Positions 28,264 to 38,694 of a stretch of 50,278 nucleotides of DNA are shown here, one piece after another (position 1 is the stretch's first letter; each line of letters begins with the position of its first letter). The notes below the pieces were generated by a model, which was not told where the DNA came from, did no database searches, and saw only the letters and a program-made list of their open reading frames with translations. The DNA is taken from assembly GCA_022508785.1 (NCBI GenBank), contig JAFLUN010000004.1, positions 4,034-54,311 of the forward strand, in the 5' to 3' direction. The DNA is from Oscillospiraceae bacterium. Its GTDB lineage: Bacteria > Bacillota > Clostridia > Oscillospirales > Acutalibacteraceae. The position numbers and the translations under genes are program-made.

Positions 28264-29521
28264 TATCCGTCATCCTTTTAACATCTGCCCCTAAAAATGA
28301 AAATACATTTTCGGGCTCTTCATATCCTCTGTCTATGTGATAAATATCGGAAACCGTTGTTTCACCCTCGGCGCAAAGCCCTTCCAGTACCATAGCAATT
28401 CCGCCGCGCAAATCAGTTGCTTTTACAAATGCAGGGTGAAGCTCTTTAACGCCTTCAACAACCGCCATTCTGCCCTCAGCGCTGATTTTTGCACCGAATC
28501 TTAAAAATTCTCCGATATGTTTAAATCTGCTTTCAAAAATATTTTCAATGATAACGCTCGTACCCTCTGCCACGGTTGTAAGCGCCATAATCTGCGCCTG
28601 AACATCTGTGGGAAAGCCGGGATAAGGCATTGTTCTTATCATTTTAATTCTGCGAAGTCTTCTCGGAGCTTCAAGACAAACCCACCTGCCGCTCACGGTA
28701 ATGTCACACCCAGCTTCTCTCAAGGGGCTGAAAACAGGACCGATGTGCGACGGGATAACGTCTTTTAAGCAAAGTCTTCCGCCTGTCATTGCGGCGGCTA
28801 TCATATAAGTTGAAGCGACTATTCTGTCGGGAATAACGGTGTGCTCTGTTCCGTGAAGCTTTTTTACGCCTTCAACGGTAACAGTGCCGTCGCCTGCCCC
28901 GTGAATTTTTGCGCCGCATCTGTTAAGAAAATCGGCTAAATCGCAAATTTCGGGTTCCCTTGCCGCATTCGTTATTGTTGTTGTGCCATCTGCCAAAACT
29001 GCCGCCAAAATAATATTTTCCGTAGCGCCCACGCTTGGGAAGGACAAATTTATATGCGCGCCGTGAAGCTTATCAGGCGCACTGCAAAGAACTGCTCCGC
29101 CGCTTGAATCAATCGTAGCGCCGAACTGTTCCATTGCGGTTAAATGTAAATCTATGGGGCGAAGACCTATTTCACACCCGCCCGGGGCTGAAAGCTCAGC
29201 TTTGCCCATTCTGCCGAGTATTCCGCCCAAAAAGACTATTGACGAGCGCATTTCACGCATTAAATCATCGGGAACGTCAAAACGGTTGACATCACTTGAA
29301 TCTATTATTACCGTGTGCCCTTCTCTTTTTACCGTGCAACCGAGATACTCAAGAATTTTCACGGTTGCATCTACGTCTGAAAGGCAGGGACAGTTATGTA
29401 TGACTGAAACTCCGTTCACTAAAAGTGTGGCAACGAGTATTGGCAAAACGCTGTTTTTAGCACCCTGAACCGAAATTTCTCCGCGGAGTTTCTGCTTGCC
29501 GTTTATTACTATTTTATCCAA
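28220..29521 (-). CDS. murA: UDP-N-acetylglucosamine 1-carboxyvinyltransferase
   Basis: GAKNSVLPILVATLL, LRPIDLHLTAMEQFGA, PYPGFPTDVQAQIMAL. Confidence 0.96.
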   Translation of the reverse strand: MDKIVINGKQKLRGEISVQGAKNSVLPILVATLLVNGVSVIHNCPCLSDVDATVKILEYLGCTVKREGHTVIIDSSDVNRFDVPDDLMREMRSSIVFLGGILGRMGKAELSAPGGCEIGLRPIDLHLTAMEQFGATIDSSGGAVLCSAPDKLHGAHINLSFPSVGATENIILAAVLADGTTTITNAAREPEICDLADFLNRCGAKIHGAGDGTVTVEGVKKLHGTEHTVIPDRIVASTYMIAAAMTGGRLCLKDVIPSHIGPVFSPLREAGCDITVSGRWVCLEAPRRLRRIKMIRTMPYPGFPTDVQAQIMALTTVAEGTSVIIENIFESRFKHIGEFLRFGAKISAEGRMAVVEGVKELHPAFVKATDLRGGIAMVLEGLCAEGETTVSDIYHIDRGYEEPENVFSFLGADVKRMTDNERKEVKPEEILLS

Positions 29522-29592
29522 TTTCTACACGCCCTTTTGCATTTAGTATTGCGTAACATACTATGCAAAATGGGTGATCTTTGTTAAAAATT

Positions 29593-30717
29593 TTATCTGT
29601 TTTCCGCAAGAGAAACTACTATTTTGCAAATTTCGGAAAGGGCGTTTGTTTTTGCTTTTTCTGATGCTCTTACTGAAATTTCTTCAAGTTTATTGCGGTT
29701 GTTTTTCAGCTCTTTGACTGTCTGTGCTAAAAGAGCAGGTGTTAAATCCTTTTCTTCAATAAGTATTGCGCCGCCGTTTGATGCCAAAGTATTCGCATTG
29801 TGGAACTGATGGTTTTCAGCCACATTGGGAGACGGAATAAGAATAGAGGGCTTGGCAAGTGCGCTTATTTCCGAAATTGAGCTGGCTCCTGCCCTGCTTA
29901 TTACCAAATCACAGGCAGGAAGGCAAATATCCATATCATTTATGTACTCACGAAGGTCAATATTCGTATTTTTTCCGTACGGGATGTTGAGTTTTTTAAG
30001 CTCATCCCAAACGAATCCGCCGTACTGACCTGCCGCGTGAATAAACTTAATATCTTTTTCGTTGTGAAGCTCTGAAAGCATACCGATAATGGCGTTGTTG
30101 ATTTCTCTCGCTCCCAGTGAGCCGCCCATTGAAAGCACAAGCATTTCATTGGGTTTTACATTGAGCGCAGCTCTTGCAAAATCTCTGTCTGCATGCAAAA
30201 TCTGCCTACGAACGGGAAGCCCCGTAACGACAGGTGCGTTTTTGCATTTCATATATTTCTCGGCTTCAGGTGACGTGAGCATTACTCTGTCCACCATTTT
30301 GGCAAGAGCTTTATTGGCAACGCCGGGAAAGGCGTTTTGCTCGTGAATACAAGTGGGAATTTTCATTCTTGCCGCCGCACGAAGAACGGGACCTGTAACA
30401 TATCCGCCGAAGCCAACTGCAACATCGGGTGAAAATTCCTTAATAATTTTCTTAGCCTCTGCTGATGCCCGAATTGCAAGGCGTGCGGTTTTAACGTTAT
30501 TTTTTATGCCGTTTATACTTATTTTTCTTGAAAATCCGTTCATTTCAACGGTTTTTATGGGAAATCCTGCCGCCGGAACAATTTTCGTTTCCATACGGTT
30601 TTTTGTACCTACAAAAAGTATTTCTGTTGTCGGATAAAGGCGTTTTATTTCAGACGCAACCGCTATTGCAGGATTGATATGTCCGCCCGTACCGCCTGCA
30701 ACGAACAAAATCTTCAT
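29593..30717 (-). CDS. murG: UDP-N-acetylglucosamine--N-acetylmuramyl transferase
   Basis: MKILFVAGGTGGHINPAIAVA, ISRAGASSISEISALAKPSILIPSPNVAENHQ. Confidence 0.97.
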   Translation of the reverse strand: MKILFVAGGTGGHINPAIAVASEIKRLYPTTEILFVGTKNRMETKIVPAAGFPIKTVEMNGFSRKISINGIKNNVKTARLAIRASAEAKKIIKEFSPDVAVGFGGYVTGPVLRAAARMKIPTCIHEQNAFPGVANKALAKMVDRVMLTSPEAEKYMKCKNAPVVTGLPVRRQILHADRDFARAALNVKPNEMLVLSMGGSLGAREINNAIIGMLSELHNEKDIKFIHAAGQYGGFVWDELKKLNIPYGKNTNIDLREYINDMDICLPACDLVISRAGASSISEISALAKPSILIPSPNVAENHQFHNANTLASNGGAILIEEKDLTPALLAQTVKELKNNRNKLEEISVRASEKAKTNALSEICKIVVSLAENR

Positions 30718-30720
30718 AAA

Positions 30721-31980
30721 TTACTCCTTCTTCGTAATACTTCGTGAAACCGAAAGTATCATACCCATTTCCATAAGCAGTATGATGACTGACGTACCGC
30801 CTGCTGAGAAAAACGGCAGAGAAATACCCGTGTTGGGCATAAAGTCGCTTACAACTGCAATGTTAAGGGCAACCTGAATGCCGATTTGGAAAGAAATACC
30901 CGTAACGAGAAGCGAACTGAATTTATCTTTAGCTCGAAGACCGATTTTAATTCCGCGGTAAATGAAAAGCGCAAATAAAATTATTATTGCCGTAGCCCCA
31001 ATAAACCCGAGTTCTTCGCAGACTATTGAAAAGATAAAGTCATTTTGCGGTTCCGATACGTACAAATGCTTTTGCTTTGACTGGCCGAGGCCCGTTCCAG
31101 TAAGTCCGCCTGAGCCTATGGCGTAAAGTGAATTGTTTATCTGCCACCGTCCGCCTATCCCGGTTGGTTCATAATCCTTATCAAGCCATGCTACAATTCG
31201 CTCGCCTGCATATTTTGCAAGAACTTGAGGATTGATAATCAAAATCGCGATAAGAGCTACAACCAGAGCGGCTATAATATAAAACCACTTATTTTTTACC
31301 TCGCCCAAAAACAGCATTATTACGCCGAGGCCTAAAATCAAAATCGTGCCTGAAACGTGATGCTCAAGGTAAACCAGCCCTGCAAAAAGCATTATTATGA
31401 TTCCGTAAAAAACAACTGTTGTAAAGGATTTGTAAATTACTAATTTGCCGTTTGTAATTCCGCTTATGCGCCTGCATACTTTTAAATCGCTGGGAATTTT
31501 ACTTGTGATTATTTTACTGTCCTTTTCAAGCAAATAAGCGAAAAGCACTATAAGTCCTAATTTTGCAATCTCTGACGGCTGAAACGTTGTAAAGCCTAAG
31601 TTTATCCAGCGTTTAAAACCCGGTTTGTACTCAGGAAGAAACAAAACCAATACCAAAAGCGCCACTGAAATCCCCGCGATAAATATTGCAAAATAGCGGA
31701 AATATTCATACCGCACTCTTGAAACTATCCACATAAGCACAAGACCTATGGCTACAAAGATAAGCTGTTTTGTGAAAATAACCGTACTGCCGCCGCGCCA
31801 ATAATAGCTGTAAGTGTAGCTTGCGGAGAAAACCATAACAAGCCCTACCGTTACAACCGTCATAAGCAAAAGGAAAAACGGAATGTCAACAGACCCCTTT
31901 GCTACAAACAGATTTAACAGCGAATTATTCTTTTTTGCTTTTGTTTTTTGTCCGCTTGCCATTTTCTCACCGCCTGACAT
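30721..31980 (-). CDS. ftsW: FtsW/RodA/SpoVE-family glycosyltransferase
   Basis: SEDS protein motifs: KRWINLGFTTFQPSEIAKLGLIVLFAYLL, NDFIFSIVCEELGFIGA, GISLPFFSAGGTSVIILLMEMGMILS. Confidence 0.93.
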   Translation of the reverse strand: MSGGEKMASGQKTKAKKNNSLLNLFVAKGSVDIPFFLLLMTVVTVGLVMVFSASYTYSYYWRGGSTVIFTKQLIFVAIGLVLMWIVSRVRYEYFRYFAIFIAGISVALLVLVLFLPEYKPGFKRWINLGFTTFQPSEIAKLGLIVLFAYLLEKDSKIITSKIPSDLKVCRRISGITNGKLVIYKSFTTVVFYGIIIMLFAGLVYLEHHVSGTILILGLGVIMLFLGEVKNKWFYIIAALVVALIAILIINPQVLAKYAGERIVAWLDKDYEPTGIGGRWQINNSLYAIGSGGLTGTGLGQSKQKHLYVSEPQNDFIFSIVCEELGFIGATAIIILFALFIYRGIKIGLRAKDKFSSLLVTGISFQIGIQVALNIAVVSDFMPNTGISLPFFSAGGTSVIILLMEMGMILSVSRSITKKE

Positions 31981-32003
31981 TTAATTGAAATTCAATTAAA
32001 ATA

Positions 32004-33041
32004 TTATTTTACTGCAACTACTCCGTAGTAATAAATTAAAAGTCCTAAAGCGCAACCGATAATATTTACCAACGTGAATACAGATACTATTTTTACCTCT
32101 TTCCAGCCGCTCATTTCAAAATGATGGTGGATAGGCGCCATTTTGAATATTCTTTTGCCGTGTGTTGCTTTGAAATAACCAATTTGCAAAACATCGGACA
32201 TGGCTTCGATTACATAGAGAATGCCGAAAAGCAAGAGAATAAGCGGGCAGTCGATAGCGTACGCTAAGCCTGCAACCAAACCGCCGAGGAACAGCGCGCC
32301 CGTGTCGCCCATCATTACCTTCGAGGGGTAATGGTTCCAAATAAGATATCCTAAGCAGCCGCCGCAAAGTCCTGCCGCTAAAAGGCTTATTCCGAAGAAT
32401 TTGCTCATCAATGCGGCTACCGTAAAGGCAATTGCCGTAACGGCGGTTACGCTTGCGCAAAGTCCGTCAACACCGTCTGTAAAGTTTACGGCGTTAACCG
32501 TTCCGTAAATTACCGCAATGCCGAAAATCCAGAAGAACCATTTAAGCTCAACTGCGCCCACAAAGGGGATTTTCATATAAGTTAACCCGTTAATGTAAAG
32601 GGTTATAAGATAGCCTATCATCAGTACTAACTGCGCAATGCTTTTTTGCATAATCGTAAGACCGAGATTACGCTTTTTTACAACTTTAATATAGTCATCT
32701 GCAAAGCCGATTATACCGAAACCGAGAGCTAAAATAATTGCGCTTACAAGCTTTACCTTCATTTTATCGGGAACGGCAGTTTCCCCTGCGAAAAGATTTC
32801 CGCCGAGAATTTTATCGGTGATTAGTACTGCGATAACAGAGAGAACCGTGCTTACAATAAACATTATTCCGCCCATTGTAGGTGTTCCCTGCTTTGATTT
32901 ATGCCAAACGGGGCCGTCTTCAAGAAGAATATTTTGCCCGAATTTTAACTTTTTAAGCCACGGAATCAGGACAAATCCCAAGCCGAATGAAATTAAGAAG
33001 CTGACCACCGCAACTACCGCTAAAGCTACATAAACATTCAT
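32004..33041 (-). CDS. mraY: Phospho-N-acetylmuramoyl-pentapeptide-transferase
   Basis: GTPTMGGIMF, NFTDGVDGLC, MMGDTGALFLGGLVAGLA, APIHHHFEMSGWKEVKIV. Confidence 0.97.
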   Translation of the reverse strand: MNVYVALAVVAVVSFLISFGLGFVLIPWLKKLKFGQNILLEDGPVWHKSKQGTPTMGGIMFIVSTVLSVIAVLITDKILGGNLFAGETAVPDKMKVKLVSAIILALGFGIIGFADDYIKVVKKRNLGLTIMQKSIAQLVLMIGYLITLYINGLTYMKIPFVGAVELKWFFWIFGIAVIYGTVNAVNFTDGVDGLCASVTAVTAIAFTVAALMSKFFGISLLAAGLCGGCLGYLIWNHYPSKVMMGDTGALFLGGLVAGLAYAIDCPLILLLFGILYVIEAMSDVLQIGYFKATHGKRIFKMAPIHHHFEMSGWKEVKIVSVFTLVNIIGCALGLLIYYYGVVAVK

Positions 33042-33043
33042 TT

Positions 33044-34405
33044 TTATTCCTCCGTTAATTTTTCGTATATTATTCTGAATACTTCTTCAAGCTTCATACC
33101 TCTGCTTGCCTTGAAAATAACGGTATCGCCGTCTTTTAATTCCGAAAGCAAATCGTTTGCGAGGCATTCCTTATCATTATATTCAAAAACATTTTTCAGT
33201 CCGCATTTTCTTGCGCTGTCTGCCATATATTTTGAGCTTTCGCCCAAAGTGTAAAGCAAATCTATATTTTTCTGTGCGGCATATTCGCCTACCGTTCTGT
33301 GAGCAGTTTCGGTGTAAGAGCCCAGCTCCAGCATATCGCCGAGCACCGCAATTTTTCTGCCGCCTGCAACGGTACAAAGGGAATTTAGCGCCGCTTTTTG
33401 TGAATCGGGGCTTGCATTGTAGCAATCCTCAATAAAGGTTATATTGCCGATTTTTTTAATTCGTTGCCTCATTCCCGAGGGAACGTAATCTTTAAGTCCG
33501 TTTGCGGCGCTTTCAAGAGAAACGCCGAAGCTCAGTCCTATGGAAATTGCCGCCAGAGCATTATAAACATTATGTTTGCCTACCGTCGGCAAGGTGATTT
33601 TTTGTGTTCCCTCTTTGCAAATTACCGTAAAATCCGTATGTAAATCGTGCTCTGTTATATCTATGGCACGGACATCGCAATTTTTGTTTTCTATTCCGTA
33701 AAAAATCACATTAAAGTCACTGTTTTCAACGGTTGAAAGCTTGTCGTCATCACCGTTCAGCACAAGAGGTCCGCCCTTTTTAAGTCCTTCAATCATTTCC
33801 ATTTTTGCCTTGAAAATTCCGTCTCTTGAGCCTAAATTTTCAATATGGGAAACGCCGATATTTGAAATAACAGCGCCGTTTGGACAAGCCGCATTAGTGA
33901 GAGCCGATATTTCTCCGAACTCGCTCATTCCCATTTCAATTACTGCACATTCCACCGTTTTATCAAGTCTGAAAAGCGTTTTCGGCATACCGATTTCATT
34001 ATTGAAATTGCCCTCGGTTTTTAAAGTTTTATATCTTTGTTCCATAACGCAGGCAATCATTTCTTTTGTTGTGGTTTTACCTACGCTGCCCGTTATGCCG
34101 ATTAGAATTAAATCTTCAAATTTGTTTCTGTAATATGACGACAACTGCAAAAGAGCTTTTTTCGTGTCGTCAACATATATCACAGGGCAGGAAACATCGA
34201 CCTTTTTATGACAGACAAGTGCCGCGGCGCCGTTGTCTTCCACCTGCTTTGCAAAATCGTGAGCGTCAAACCGCTCGCCTTTTATTGCGAAAAAAAGCGT
34301 ATTTTCATCAACGTCACGGCTGTCCAAAGAAATTTTTGTAATTGTCTTATCACTTTGCAAGCGGCTTCCTAAAGCGCTTGCAATTTCAGTCAGTTGGAGT
34401 TCCAT
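33044..34405 (-). CDS. murF: UDP-N-acetylmuramoyl-tripeptide--D-alanyl-D-alanine ligase
   Basis: GITGSVGKTTTKEMI, YNASPDSQKAAL, LGDMLELG. Confidence 0.96.
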   Translation of the reverse strand: MELQLTEIASALGSRLQSDKTITKISLDSRDVDENTLFFAIKGERFDAHDFAKQVEDNGAAALVCHKKVDVSCPVIYVDDTKKALLQLSSYYRNKFEDLILIGITGSVGKTTTKEMIACVMEQRYKTLKTEGNFNNEIGMPKTLFRLDKTVECAVIEMGMSEFGEISALTNAACPNGAVISNIGVSHIENLGSRDGIFKAKMEMIEGLKKGGPLVLNGDDDKLSTVENSDFNVIFYGIENKNCDVRAIDITEHDLHTDFTVICKEGTQKITLPTVGKHNVYNALAAISIGLSFGVSLESAANGLKDYVPSGMRQRIKKIGNITFIEDCYNASPDSQKAALNSLCTVAGGRKIAVLGDMLELGSYTETAHRTVGEYAAQKNIDLLYTLGESSKYMADSARKCGLKNVFEYNDKECLANDLLSELKDGDTVIFKASRGMKLEEVFRIIYEKLTEE

Positions 34406-35841
34406 ATTTTTACGTCCTGTTTTAAAAATTCTTCTATTATCTCTTTTTCGTCAAAGGGTATTTCGCCCTTTGCAGTTATTTGATATTTTTCATGCCCCTT
34501 GCCCAAAATCAAAACAGTATCGCCCTTTTCGGCAATATTAAGTGCAAAGCCTATTGCATCTTTTCTGTCTGACACAACGGCATAATGGCATTTTGTACCG
34601 CTCATTCCCTCTAAAATGTCGCAAATTATTCTGACGGGGTTTTCGGTTCTGGGATTGTCGTCAGTAACAAATACCACATCGGAAAGCTCGCTTGCGATTT
34701 TTCCCATAACCGCTCTTTTGCTTTTATCTCTGTCGCCGCCGCAACCGAAAACCGTTATAATTCTGTTTTCGGTAAACTCTCTTGCAGAAGATATTACATT
34801 TTGAAAGCCGTCAGGGGTATGAGCGTAATCAATAATCACTGTAAAATCACGGTTTGTAGGTATTTTTTCACATCTGCCCTCAACACCGCCGAAAACTTTA
34901 ATTGCATCTACACTTTTTTGTATGTCAATTCCAAGCTCTGAGCAAACGGCAATAGCACACATAGCGTTATATATGTTATATATGCCGGGCAGTGGGATAA
35001 AAGCCTTATAAATCTTATCGTGAAGAAACTCAAACTCAACGCCCACCGCAGTTGAAACAATATTTTGAGCAAAATAATCTGCAATTCTGTCTTTCAGCGA
35101 TACTGTGATCTGCCTGCAAGCTATTCTGCTTTTATTTTCGTAAATATTTTTATCGTCAACGTTTATTACGGCAAAATCGCTGTTGCGGAACAGCAAAAGT
35201 TTTGCAGAAATATAGTTTTCCATATTGAGATGATAGTTGAGATGCTCAGGCGTTATGTTTGTTATTGCAGAAGCGCAAAAGCTTACGCCCTCAGCCCTGC
35301 TTTGCACAAGCGCTTGAGATGAAATTTCCGAAACGCAGTATTCACAACCGTTTTTTACCATTTCGTAAAATGCTTTTTGCAAATCTGTGGCTTCGGGTGT
35401 TGTGCGGGTTGAGTAAGCAAATTTTTCACCCGTAATATTTTTCACGGTACCTATAAGACCGCATCTTTTGCCCGAATATTCGAGAATATGTCTTACAAGA
35501 TAAGCCGTTGTCGTTTTTCCGTTCGTTCCCGTTATTCCGATAATTTTAAGCTTATTTGCAGGATTGCCGTAAAAGTTAGCCGCAATCACTGCAAGCGCTT
35601 TTCGGGAAGCGGTTACTTTTATTGAAATTTCAGCCTTTGTCGGCTTTTCGGAAACTACTGCTACCGCTCCTTTGAGCAAAGCCTCGGGAACAAAGTCATT
35701 TCCGTCAAAAGTGTCGCCGTCAATACAAACGAAGAGCGTATTATTTTTAACCTCTGATAATTTGTCTGTAACATTTTCTATTTCAACGTCCTGCGAAGGG
35801 GGTATTTCCCCTACTCCTTTAAGGAGTGCAGAAAGCTTCAT
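34390..35841 (-). CDS. murE: UDP-N-acetylmuramyl-tripeptide synthetase
   Basis: GITGTNGKTTTAYLVRHIL, IIDYAHTPDGFQNVI, FGCGGDRDKSKRAVMG, VTDDNPRTENP. Start placed at MKLSALLKGVG. Confidence 0.96.
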   Translation of the reverse strand: MKLSALLKGVGEIPPSQDVEIENVTDKLSEVKNNTLFVCIDGDTFDGNDFVPEALLKGAVAVVSEKPTKAEISIKVTASRKALAVIAANFYGNPANKLKIIGITGTNGKTTTAYLVRHILEYSGKRCGLIGTVKNITGEKFAYSTRTTPEATDLQKAFYEMVKNGCEYCVSEISSQALVQSRAEGVSFCASAITNITPEHLNYHLNMENYISAKLLLFRNSDFAVINVDDKNIYENKSRIACRQITVSLKDRIADYFAQNIVSTAVGVEFEFLHDKIYKAFIPLPGIYNIYNAMCAIAVCSELGIDIQKSVDAIKVFGGVEGRCEKIPTNRDFTVIIDYAHTPDGFQNVISSAREFTENRIITVFGCGGDRDKSKRAVMGKIASELSDVVFVTDDNPRTENPVRIICDILEGMSGTKCHYAVVSDRKDAIGFALNIAEKGDTVLILGKGHEKYQITAKGEIPFDEKEIIEEFLKQDVKIWNSN

Positions 35842-35863
35842 AAATATTACCTCATAAAATAAT

Positions 35864-38080
35864 TTAATCCGACACGTCTTGGTCTGACCTGAAATAAACA
35901 GTAATTGTAGTGCCCAGCTCTGCGTTAGTTCCTTCCGGAACGCTTTGCCTGTATGACAGTATATTTCCTTTAGTTTGAGTAGCACCTGAAATTTTAATGT
36001 TAAAGCCTGCGTTCACGGCTTTTCTGTTTGCCTCGGTTAAGGTAAGCCCTGTAAGATTCGGAACTTCACCTGTTTCTCTTGATGCATCTTCCTCAGTATA
36101 AACGACAATTACTCCGCCCTTTGGCATTGACTGCCCGGATGATGGAACCTGTGTCAATACCTTTTCGCCTGAACCGACAATTCTTACCGTGAAGTTCGAG
36201 GCACTGCTTACGGCTGAGGTTGTTGTTTGACCTACAAGATTCGGAGCTGTCATTGTCAAGCTCTCAATTTCGCTGTCGCTGTATTGAGGATTGATGTTGA
36301 GATATGCAAGAACATTTTCAAAAATTCTGCCTGCAACGGGAGCTGCCGCACCGCCGCCTGTATTTATTCCCTGCGGTTCGTCTATGGCTATGAGCACCGC
36401 AATTTTGGGATCGTTTGCAGGGGCAAATCCGGCAAATGAAGCAATGTTTTCGCCGGGAACGGTAAGCTTATCACTGGTACCCGTTTTGCCGCAAATGTGG
36501 TAGCCTGCAACGTAAGCATTCTTAGCTGTGCCGGATATTACAACCTCTTCCATAAAAGAAGAAATTGTTTTTGCAGTTTGTTCTGAAACTACCTGTCTTT
36601 TTACCGTGGGAGTTGTTTCTTTTATGATATTGCCGTCTGCATCCAGAACCTTTGCAACTATGTAAGGTGTCATAAGCTTTCCGTCATTGCCCAGGGATGC
36701 TACGGCAGTTATCATTTGAATGGGGGTTATCTGGAAGGTCTGACCGAAGGATTCGGAAGAAAGCTCTGCAATTCCAAGCTTATTAACGCCGTAATAGGTA
36801 ACGCCCTCTTTCGGTGTTGCCTCAGCGGGTAAGTCGATTCCCGTTTTGGTTGTAAATCCGAATGCTTCAAAATATTTGAAAAACTTTTCTCTGCCCAGTT
36901 TTTGACCGAGAGTTATAAAGAATGTGTTGCAGGAATAAGGCAACGCCTCACGAAGAGTTTGAACGCCGTGGGCAGTATGGTGGTAACAGTGCTGATAGTA
37001 ATTTGCAACCTTAATTTGACCCGTGCAGTTATATGTGCTTTCGGGGGTTATAACACCCTCTTCAAGCCCTGCCGCTGCTACAAATATTTTGAAAACCGAG
37101 CCCGGCTCATAAGAGTCGCTTATTGCTCTGTTTCGCCATTGAGCATACAAAGCGTCGCTTGTGGCCTGTTTTTTCTCTTCGTCAGTTTCAAGCTCATCAA
37201 TAGCGCCAAGGGCTGCTTCGGATTTTATAGTGTAGGGTTCGTTGAGATTGTAATCAGGCATTGACGACATACCGAGAATTGCGCCCGTTTCAACGTCCAT
37301 TACAATTCCGTAGGCATATTTTGCTTCACATTCTTCAATAGCCTGCATTAACTGCTGTTCAAGATAATACTGAATTACCTCGTCAATGGTAAGAACAAGA
37401 CTGCTGCCGTCCGAAGCGTCGTAGGTTGTTTCATAATCGTTGGGCATAGCGTCTGCAAGCGCATTTTTTGCAGTAATAATTCTGCCCGAAGTACCCGTAA
37501 GCTCGGAATTGTAATAAAGCTCAAGACCGGATCTGCCAACGTCTTCCGAGCCTGTAAAGCCCACAATGCTTGAAGCAAAAGATCCTAACGGGTAATAACG
37601 CTTTGTATCGGGGTCAATACCTATTATCGTGCTGAGTTTTTCTTTAGAATGTTCAGCAATATATGCCGAAATCTCATCCTTCTTTGTCTGATCGATTTTG
37701 CCTATTATTTTTTCGTAACCGTAGGAGCTTTTCTCAGCCTTTTTCAAAATAGTTTCGCGGTCAATGTCAAAAATTTGTGAAAGACCGTCAACAACAAGTG
37801 TTTTCTGAGTTTCCGTTTTAATCATTGAAGGGTTTATATAAACAAGATACGCCGTTGCGCTCTGTGCTATTACCTTCATATTTGAATCGTAAATCACACC
37901 TCTGTGGGCGCTTAAAACCGTGTCGCTCATCTGCTGGCGTTCAGCCTTAAGGCGGTAAGATTCGCCGTTTATGATCTGAAGCCAAAAAAGATTTCCGATT
38001 AGGGCCAGCATAAAAGCAGAAAGTAAAAAAAAGGCAATATGAGACCTCAGCGCCATTCTTTTTGTCGGTTTTCTTTTCAT
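35864..38080 (-). CDS. Class B penicillin-binding protein (SpoVD/FtsI type) with C-terminal PASTA domains
   Basis: EPGSVFKIFVAAAGLEEGVI, SCNTFFI, GKTGTSDKL; two PASTA-like repeats. Start placed at MKRKPTKR. Confidence 0.94.
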   Translation of the reverse strand: MKRKPTKRMALRSHIAFFLLSAFMLALIGNLFWLQIINGESYRLKAERQQMSDTVLSAHRGVIYDSNMKVIAQSATAYLVYINPSMIKTETQKTLVVDGLSQIFDIDRETILKKAEKSSYGYEKIIGKIDQTKKDEISAYIAEHSKEKLSTIIGIDPDTKRYYPLGSFASSIVGFTGSEDVGRSGLELYYNSELTGTSGRIITAKNALADAMPNDYETTYDASDGSSLVLTIDEVIQYYLEQQLMQAIEECEAKYAYGIVMDVETGAILGMSSMPDYNLNEPYTIKSEAALGAIDELETDEEKKQATSDALYAQWRNRAISDSYEPGSVFKIFVAAAGLEEGVITPESTYNCTGQIKVANYYQHCYHHTAHGVQTLREALPYSCNTFFITLGQKLGREKFFKYFEAFGFTTKTGIDLPAEATPKEGVTYYGVNKLGIAELSSESFGQTFQITPIQMITAVASLGNDGKLMTPYIVAKVLDADGNIIKETTPTVKRQVVSEQTAKTISSFMEEVVISGTAKNAYVAGYHICGKTGTSDKLTVPGENIASFAGFAPANDPKIAVLIAIDEPQGINTGGGAAAPVAGRIFENVLAYLNINPQYSDSEIESLTMTAPNLVGQTTTSAVSSASNFTVRIVGSGEKVLTQVPSSGQSMPKGGVIVVYTEEDASRETGEVPNLTGLTLTEANRKAVNAGFNIKISGATQTKGNILSYRQSVPEGTNAELGTTITVYFRSDQDVSD

Positions 38081-38175
38081 TTTCTGCTGCCCCTCTCTTA
38101 GAATTTGTAAAAATAAATTTATCCTATATACGAAAACAAGGAGAGTCAAGCGTACTCAACTCTCTTTTATAAATA

Positions 38176-38682
38176 TTAGTCGTTTTCCTGATTTATTACA
38201 TTTGTCTGTTCGGTTTCTTTTCCGCTCGCCATAAGTACACGGTCGGATGAAGACAGGTCAACATAAACCACCTGATAATTCTGTACCTTTGACATACCGA
38301 GTGTGTTGGCGGCGTAATCCTCAACCTTGTCCATGGAAATAATTGAATTTATTTCCATATTAAGACGCACCGTTTCGCTTTTGGCTACTCTCATCTGTTT
38401 ATCAATTGACGCAATATCGCGGTTGATTTCATCAAGCTGCAATGTGCTGTAAATTACAGCCGCAAGGAAGCACAGGCAAATGCTTGCCACTGCGATTATT
38501 TTAAATATCTTCCTATTTGAAGCTGCATTTTGCGCCTTGATTTGAGCCTGCGTCTTACGCGGCTTTTCCAAAACCTTAAGGTCAGGTCTTTGATTATTCT
38601 GTTTTATTTTAGGAGCGGCGCTTGTCCCTCTTGGGGCGGCTGGCTCAAAAAGCTCAATATTATATCTTGTATTTTGTGCCAT
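38176..38682 (-). CDS. FtsL/DivIC-like septum protein
   Basis: Single TM plus coiled coil, located between rsmH and the PBP. Confidence 0.75.
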   Translation of the reverse strand: MAQNTRYNIELFEPAAPRGTSAAPKIKQNNQRPDLKVLEKPRKTQAQIKAQNAASNRKIFKIIAVASICLCFLAAVIYSTLQLDEINRDIASIDKQMRVAKSETVRLNMEINSIISMDKVEDYAANTLGMSKVQNYQVVYVDLSSSDRVLMASGKETEQTNVINQEND

Positions 38683-38694
38683 TTTTCTCTTCCT

